Below, piece after piece: positions 57,488 through 64,000 of a stretch of DNA of 64,000 nucleotides. The stretch lies in assembly GCA_964017045.1 (NCBI GenBank), contig OZ024794.1, forward strand, positions 25,229,340 to 25,293,339, given 5' to 3'. This DNA comes from Omphiscola glabra. Taxonomy: Eukaryota; Mollusca; Gastropoda; Lymnaeidae. The notes under the pieces were generated by a model. That model saw only the letters and a list, made by a program, of their open reading frames with translations, did no database searches and was not told the origin of the DNA. The position numbers were made by a program, and so were the translations under genes. Numbering within the stretch: the stretch's first letter is position 1; each line of letters starts with the position of its first letter.

Positions 57488-59436
57488 GTAAGTGGGCGGA
57501 CAGAGCGGAGGCCGTCGCCAAGTTATATGTCAACAATTGAAAGTACAACGGATTATATCGATGGCTGCGCAGCGTAAGATTTATAATAGGGGATCATTCA
57601 ATCAATAGGGCCTGCAGTTTCAAGAGATTTGTCCAGTCCTTGGGCCGGGTGTCATTTTATTTATATTATTCTCAAGACTACTGAGTCAGACGGTGACGGT
57701 CGAGTCAAATTTAGAAGAGCTTCTAGAAGGTTTTTTTTTAATGGAGCCATAGATGGTTAAACGGGTTAATAAGTGGGACAATTCAAACTTAACTATAAAC
57801 ATGCGTTGAGATGAGAACGAATATGCGGTTCAGACATATAACTAGCGCCAGCAAGTAATTTTAATCAAAGAAGTATGTAACAGATAACAACACACATTTT
57901 GAATATAACTTACGGATAAAATATGTATGGACAGAGCTAATTCTAATCTGTAAAAAAAAGTTGTTTGAATTTTGAATTCATCGCCAGACGACTGGGTCTA
58001 TTCGATGCCAGTGCGTATAAACAGAATCCCTTCACAAAACCATAGCCCAATAAGACACTGTAGGAAGGCTAATTATAAAGCAATAAAGCTCGAGACAATC
58101 ACGACGTGAACCGCTGCTGCCACCCAGTAGAGTTTAACCAGGAGTGGATTGCCCTGAGTCACCCGAGTCGTACTCTTACTCGGCATATTTTAAGCCTACA
58201 GTCGGGTAACTCACTCCTCCTTGACCTGTCGGTCTTTAAGAGCTATTGCCTAGATTTGCTCTCTTCTTCACTTCGGCCCTTTTGATGAGACGGGGCGAAC
58301 CAACCGACGATTTTTGTTTTCTTTTCTGAAAAAAATTGGGGGAAAAAAAAAAGGGGGGGGGGGGGTTCAATTTCTTTGTGAGAAACATGCCATGAAATCC
58401 GAAAGGTTTGATGAGTTTGAAACATTGTTAAACAACAGAGGTTTGTGTCTGGAGTGATTGATGGTTCTCGGTGGATATTCTGAGAAAATTCAAGAGGCAT
58501 CATCAAAATGTAAATTTGTTGGCTATGTATTTTATGTATCAATCTATTTATATCGTGGAGATTCCCTCGGGTTTTTCCGTTTTTTCTTTGACCCGGCGAA
58601 AGATATTGACACGAATAGACTTAGGGAAATGCTACGAGAACAGAAACATTTCACGAGACATTTATCAGACGTCTGTGACCTAGTTTCTGTTTTCTCAGGT
58701 TGGACGCAGGCAAGCAATTAAGTCGTGTTTTCAAACAGACATTTCCCGCTCACAACTATAAAATATCTTTTATATTTACTTTTCTAATAGAAACAACTGG
58801 AAATGTCCACCCTTTTTAAAAAAACAACCTTTTTAAAAAACTAGTTTATTTAGTATCTTAAAATCACTTTTTAAAATGCTTTTTCGATAATAATATATTG
58901 ATGGTTTTCGATAAAAATATATCGACGGTAAAGTTTTAAAATTGATCTCTCTCGTTAAACCTCCGTTCTTTTCAAATTCAAAAGCACTCGTTGCCCCCTC
59001 GACCGCTTGGTACAAGACAAGTCAAAATGACAGTGATAAAAGGCCCCCCCGCTATGATATTTTTCCCCCTCCCTCTCGCGTTAGTTTAATGGGAAGAGCC
59101 AGTCACGGTGATCCCTTCTCGTGCTTACAGATACACATTAATCGTCCGTCTTTGCCTTGCAGCATTGACAGCAAACTCAAGTGTAGACACTTGCCCGTGG
59201 CGGGTTTTCAAGAAGAAAAAAAATAATTCAACTTTCCTCTCAACGACAGAAAAAAAAGGGGGGGGGGGGGGAGGGGCGGGGTTATTCTCCTCATTATTTT
59301 TTGATAAGGAAATAGAAAGAAAAATTGAAATTGCGAGAGAAAGAACAGCGTGTCAATATGGGTTTTTATTGTGTACACGTTCAATTGACAGTACTTGGAC
59401 ATTGGATGGGTCAGTTTTAGACTAGAGAACTTAAAC
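57488..59436. other. Intron 2 of the receptor, left part
   Basis: The intron runs from 57488 to 63873 (6,386 bp). This part is AT-rich, with a G run near 58353 next to an A run and another at about 59258-59270. No further exon is recognised; the flanking exons join in frame without one. Confidence 0.5.
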
Positions 59437-59855
59437 CAGGGGTCGGGTACCTTTTGGTCTGAGAGAGCCATGGACACCACATATTTTAAAGAGTAATTCT
59501 GTGAGAGCCATACTTTATGTTTAAAACTAAAAATTCAAGTAAATTTGTGCATTTTGTGTATTTCAACACTAAAAATGCAATAATTATGTCTCTGAATTCT
59601 TCACAATGAATGCAGGGTTGCTATTTGTCTGTCTTTTAGGTCAGCGGAGTTTATCTCCTTTACCACTTCTGATGCTGAGCTGCAGTAGACTTTAGCTCAT
59701 TTGTAGAATGAAATATTCATATGCAATTAATATGTAGATCAAAGGAATCTCAGGAAAAAAACATTTTTTTTTATAATCGAACATTTGTCTGCGAGCCAGA
59801 TGCTGCCATCAATAGAGCCACGTCTGGCTCGCGAGCCATAGGTTCCCGACCCCTG
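59437..59855. mobile_element. 419-bp hAT element (CAGGGGTCGGG ends), in receptor intron 2
   Basis: Starts CAGGGGTCGGGTACCTTTTG and ends CATAGGTTCCCGACCCCTG, with a perfect 8-bp duplication ACTTAAAC at 59429-59436 and 59856-59863. Near the ends lie GAGAGAGCCATGGACA and GTCTGGCTCGCGAGCCATAG. The middle is AT-rich and non-coding. The perfect duplication suggests a fairly recent insertion. Confidence 0.93.
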
Positions 59856-60473
59856 ACTTAAACTGATACAGGGTTGCTCAAAGCAAGTGTTTGAAGTGCT
59901 TATACGCCTGCCTCTCCCCTCCCCCCCTCCAACCCCCACCGCCCCATTTTTTCAAGAATACTTTTTATTTATTAAAATGTAGTTTTAAAATAATAATTAG
60001 TAATATTTTCAAACAGGTTTCTTGGCCTTTTCCTCAAATTAGATAATCATTTAAAGTTATATAATTATTGCATTTTTATTAGCTTTGTTTTATTAAATTT
60101 CATTTTCCTTTAGAAATCGCCTAGAGCAATTAGACAGTTTAATTATTTTTTTTTCTTTTCTTTTTTAAACTCCAAGTCAAATTAGGTTCTAATACAGACG
60201 CATATGGCTCAGTTTGTAACACCCTCCCTCCCTCCATCACAACATCATAACCAAATAGAACGGAGACGCTGTGGCGCTCACTAGAAGTTGAGAATAAACG
60301 CGACATTTTTATAGCAGTTGTCCCTTATCTCGTACTAAAGACAATGAAGAAATCATGAACGAAAAATACACTAAATTCTGATTTGACAGAGGCAGCACAC
60401 CGATGGAGTGGGGATGGGGGGGGGGGAGAGCTGGTTTAAGGGGTGAGGAAGGAGTCTCTAAAAAAAAAAAAGC

Positions 60474-60785
60474 TCACGCACATAGCTTAGCGGCTGGGCA
60501 AATGGCTTAGCGGCCGGGCACATAGCTTAGCGGCCGGGCACATAGCTTAGCGGCCGGGCACATAGCTTAGCGGCCGGGCACATAGCTTAGCGGCCGGGCA
60601 CAAAGCTTAGCGGCCGGGCACATAGCTTTGCGGCCAGGCACATAGCTTAGCGGCCGGGCACATAGCTTAGCGGCCGGGGCACATAGCTTAGCGGCCGGGG
60701 ACTTAGCTTAGTGGCCGGGCACATAGCTTAGCGGCCGGGCACATAGCTTAGCGGCCGGGCACATAGCATAGCGCCTTGGCAACCA
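60474..60785. repeat. 20-bp minisatellite, about 15 units
   Basis: The unit is CACATAGCTTAGCGGCCGGG, nearly uniform, with single-base variants at the edges and one 21-bp unit near 60677. It lies in receptor intron 2. Confidence 0.95.
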
Positions 60786-62320
60786 GTGTCCTCTCTACGA
60801 TGGTGCACCAACAGTCGCGCGTCTAATATGATGAGTCATTGTCTTTGGTAAAGATGGTTTTCAATCTTTTTGTCAATGCTCTAACTTTAAAATTCGTAAT
60901 TAATAAGCGTCCTAATCTGTTTTTGAAAAATTGTTTGTTCCTTTTTTTTAAACTTGAAATGAATATACATCCGTCCCCACCGCGACCCCTTTTTTCACTC
61001 CCACCCCCCTATTTAAAAAGCATCTTGGGAGCGTAAGAAAGGGGATGCAATTAATTTGTACGTACACACACACTTTACTCTGATAAAATATACTTTATGC
61101 ACACACACACAAAAAGGGAGAGGGATATGAACATTGACATGTTTTTGTGCATGTTTTAAACATTGACAACCATCTTATTTGATTTTAAATGGAACAGGTG
61201 CAGTTATTCACTTTATTAATAACCCCCAAACATTTGGTTTAAGTTAATGTCAATCTCTGAAAGAAAGCTATTTATTTTCTTAAATTAAGATAGATGTTGG
61301 TTTTTTTTTTTGTTTTGGTTTGTTCTTTTTCAAAATGGTAACCATGGTACATATATATATATATATATATATTTGGGGTTAGAAAGGTAGCTTTCATGGG
61401 AAGGTGAAAATTAGATAACTTCATGAAACTGTTTTAACGTGTGCACAAATAGAAGCCATAACTATGGAACTGGAATTATTTTATATCAGAACGAGATTCC
61501 GTTGAAGCCGGGCCATTTCAAGGTGGTGGGAAAATTAAATAATCAATATGCATTTAAAATGATTTTTAGTGTCAAATCAAAATATTATCATCATCTTTAA
61601 TATTATTATTCTTTTAAACAAAATCGAAAAGAAAGAAACAGAGAACTATTAAAATTACTATTTATTGTTGATTTTTTTTTTAAATTCTAAAACCATTTAG
61701 AATTATTCAGTTCCTGCCAGTCTTGTCGCATTGACACCGGAATCTGATTTTTAAAAAGTGATTATTTGTTACAATATACTTAATTGATCTCGTGCCATCA
61801 ATAACTTAAATCACTTGAAATGTTTGTTTTGAACATTTTTAAAATAATAGTAAAGAATCTTTCCCATAGACAATTTCACATAATTTCCCAAAATATTTTT
61901 GGAAAATGAAACTAGAAAAAGGTCAAGGTCGTTCAATTTTTTTTTCGTCAAGTTCATTTAACGCCCCCCCCCCCCCACACACACACACAAAATCCCTTTA
62001 TTAGGCTGTTTGTTGATGTGTAAAGAGGATGCCATAAATATGTATGAGTCGTATTGCCCTCCCCTCTGACATCTCTGACATTCATCTTGTCTCCGTTCCG
62101 TCACATAAGGAGATGATAGATAAACTTGGGAATATCCTTATCCCAGCTCTTTCAGTAGATCCGGGCCAGATCAGGGCCTTACGAGAGAATGTTGAACTTA
62201 TTTTATAAACTTATAAATTTCAATGAAAATGTATAACTCATAATTTTATGAGCAGATGTAAACAAATGGGAAATGTTAAATGTTTGGGGGGGGGGGGGGG
62301 GGGAAGGGGGTGCAAAACTG
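60786..62320. other. Intron 2, middle part; no other feature
   Basis: AT-rich, with CA words at 61065-61110, a TA microsatellite at 61352-61371, a C run followed by CA at 61963-61988 and an 18-base G run at 62286-62303. Confidence 0.45.
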
Positions 62321-62329
62321 TTTATGTCA

Positions 62330-62480
62330 TGAATTATTCATTCAAACGGCCGGCGAACGGCACATGCTATTCTGTTTATGTTCAGTTTTCGTAAAAGATA
62401 CATGCCATGGGACGCGTGTAAGCTGTGAGGAAATAGACACATTTTTACACGTAATGTGTGAACGCGATCTTTGTTAAACA
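62330..62480 (+). pseudogene. Possible LINE C-terminal scrap
   Basis: The frame gives AGERHMLFCLCSVF and later SCEEIDTFLHVMCER. The C-x-E-E-I-x-T-F-x-H-x2-C pattern resembles the zinc-knuckle end of some non-LTR retrotransposon proteins. It is short and isolated, so the call is weak. Confidence 0.3.
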
Positions 62481-62636
62481 AATAAATTCATTGAATATAT
62501 AAGAAACGTGTCTATCAAATCTGTTTCTGCAGCTAAAACTGCAACTGGCTCTTTAACATTTCCCACCTTTTTTTTTTTGAAAGCGTCATTTCAGTTTAGA
62601 AATTTCGTTCCGTTGATATGAATCGTTACGAATTTT

Positions 62637-63282
62637 ACGAATTCTAGTATAATAATTACGAATTCTAGTATGATAGTTACGAATTCTAGTGTAAAAGTTA
62701 CGAATTCTAGTATAATAGTTACGAATTCTAGTATAATAGTTACGAATTCTAGTATAATAGTTACGAATTCTAGTATAAAGGTTACGAATTCTAGTATAAT
62801 AGTTACGAATTCTAGTATAATCGTTACGAATTCTAGTATGATAGTTACGAATTCTAGTGTAAAAGTTACGAATTCTAGTATAATAGTTACGAATTCTAGT
62901 GTAAAAGTTACGAATTCTAGTATAATAGTTACGAATTCTAGTGTAAAAGTTACGAATTCTAGTATAATAGTTACGAATTCTAGTATAAAGGTTACGAATT
63001 CTAGTATAATAGTTACGAATTCTAGTATAATAGTTACGAATTCTAGTATAATCGTTACGAATTCTAGTATGATAGTTACGAATTCTAGTGTAAAAGTTAC
63101 GAATTCTAGTATAATAGTTACGACTTCTAGTATAAAAGTTACGAATTCTAGTATAATAGTTACGAATTCTAGTATAATCGTTACGAATTCTAGTATAATC
63201 GTTACGAATTCTAGTATAAAAGTTACGAATTCTAGTATAAAAGTTACGAATTCTAGTATAATAGTTACGAATTCTAGTAATA
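62637..63282. repeat. 21-bp minisatellite, about 31 units
   Basis: The unit contains ACGAATTCTAGTATAATAGT plus T, with the palindrome GAATTC. Variant endings (GTAAAAG, ATAAAGG, ATAATCG, ATGATAG) recur in the same order in at least two blocks (62660-62860 and 62985-63110), so groups of units were duplicated together. Frames of 209 and 264 codons on the two strands are artefacts of the period. Confidence 0.96.
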
Positions 63283-63873
63283 CCTGGCGGCGCTTCTGAA
63301 GATTTGGTCACAGAAGAGAGACAAAGCAGTCCAGGCTTTTCCCATGAAAATCCATTAGTTATTTGAATAGTCGGTTGCATACTTTTAACATTCTAGACAT
63401 TTCCATGATGACATCTTTCCTTATGTAAGAAAGTATTCACAAAAAAATACGACAAGTAAGCTTTAAAAAAAAATTAAATTGTCACCGTGGAAACGTCCAC
63501 AGTGAAGGTTAGCGTCTCTCCGGGTAGCCAAGTCTAATTTTGATCCTAATTCTCTTGCTGGTACGAGAGCAAGGGACACTGGTTGATACTTTGACGTTAG
63601 AGCTTATTTTCTTAATGTTTTTAAATTAAGTTTATTTCTCACTATACTTGACCTGTTTCGCATCTCAAATTCGAACAATTCTAAAATTATTTCAAAGAAA
63701 ATTGTCCACATATGTGACCAGAACTGAAACTTTTTTTTATGGAGAATGGTGGGGGGGGGGGTGGGGGGGGGGGGTCTCGGTCATTTAAAATTTTGTGCAG
63801 CGATGTATAGAGGAAATGAAATATTGAAAGATAATTCGTCTTCGGAAATATTTTATCTTCGTCTTTTTTTCAG
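63283..63873. other. Intron 2, right end
   Basis: AT-rich sequence with G runs at 63749-63774 and then the acceptor CTTCGTCTTTTTTTCAG of the next receptor exon. Nothing else was identified. Confidence 0.5.
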
Positions 63874-63976
63874 CCTGGTTTTGGTGGGTCAAGAAATCCA
63901 TATCATTGACGACATTTTAAGTGAAAACAAGCACCGACCGGGTCTCTTCAGCAAGTTTTCCCATGACAGCTGTAAG
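63874..63976 (+). CDS. Class A GPCR exon: rest of TM2, extracellular loop 1, TM3 cysteine
   Basis: The exon opens with a single C that completes AGC (Ser) with the AG left by the exon at 57487, then runs 34 codons to AAG/GTAAGC. The joined protein reads LSAVAVFDSLVLV, giving the TM2 Asp followed by its hydrophobic stretch, then GQEIHIIDDI and a polar loop (LSENKHRPGLFSKFSHD) ending in SCK. The Cys sits where class A receptors have the TM3 cysteine that pairs with extracellular loop 2. The donor leaves phase 0, and the remaining TM segments must lie beyond the window. The exact phase fit and continuous TM2 across 6.4 kb make the pairing with 57307-57487 very likely. Confidence 0.88.
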
Positions 63977-64000
63977 GTAAGCTAATTATCTGGGCCAGAT

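Noticed and set aside
62586..63380. 264- and 209-codon frames on opposite strands
   Set aside because: A 21-bp array without stops in those frames explains both. Simultaneous open frames on both strands argue against coding.

Overview
The window looks like an intron-rich, repeat-saturated stretch of an invertebrate animal genome, most likely a gastropod mollusc. The composition is AT-rich with long homopolymers, there is no bacterial-style gene packing, and the only host gene I can support has long introns. The gastropod guess rests on three things: the style of the receptor exons, the dense minisatellites, and four copies of a SPIN-like hAT element, a family reported from vertebrates, triatomine bugs and the pond snail Lymnaea. 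None of this proves a species.

Host gene. One class A (rhodopsin-like) GPCR gene runs left to right on the + strand. Two exons are convincing: 57307-57487 (short N-terminal tail, TM1, start of TM2) and 63874-63976 (rest of TM2, extracellular loop 1, the conserved TM3 cysteine). Their splice sites and phases join without a break. A candidate first coding exon lies 25.9 kb upstream at 31380-31416. It has a start codon, two N-glycosylation sequons and a phase that fits the next exon. The gene continues past the right edge. An untranslated exon may lie at 28044-28253.

Repeats. About 40 tandem arrays, by my estimate a bit over a quarter of the window, fill the intergenic and intronic space. Units run from 14 to 46 bp and cluster near 20-22 bp. 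The largest is a 27-bp unit repeated about 121 times (2772-6035). Because 27, 21, 33 and 42 are multiples of three, these arrays give long open frames that I do not regard as genes.

Mobile elements. There are many short non-autonomous DNA transposons. hAT-type elements with 8-bp target duplications are at 23875, 27129, 38265, 39325, 39778, 41266, 46976, 50373, 52824, 55632 and 59437, with a weaker candidate at 33611. A pogo/Tigger-like element with a TA duplication (38977-40225) carries two nested hAT MITEs, and there are two fold-back elements and other inverted-repeat elements. LINE remains occur at 35450, 49400, 50045 and 54290, a tRNA-derived SINE at about 56160-56420, and three loci carry a Penelope/hammerhead-like motif.

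Most interesting structure. The element at 50373-51141 carries a 29-bp minisatellite in its interior. A related, unexpanded copy (46976-47171) still shows a 7-bp direct repeat spaced 28 bp apart at the same place, so the window appears to hold both the before and after states of a minisatellite born inside a transposon. Separately, a SPIN-like element has inserted into a minisatellite whose unit matches the hAT target consensus.
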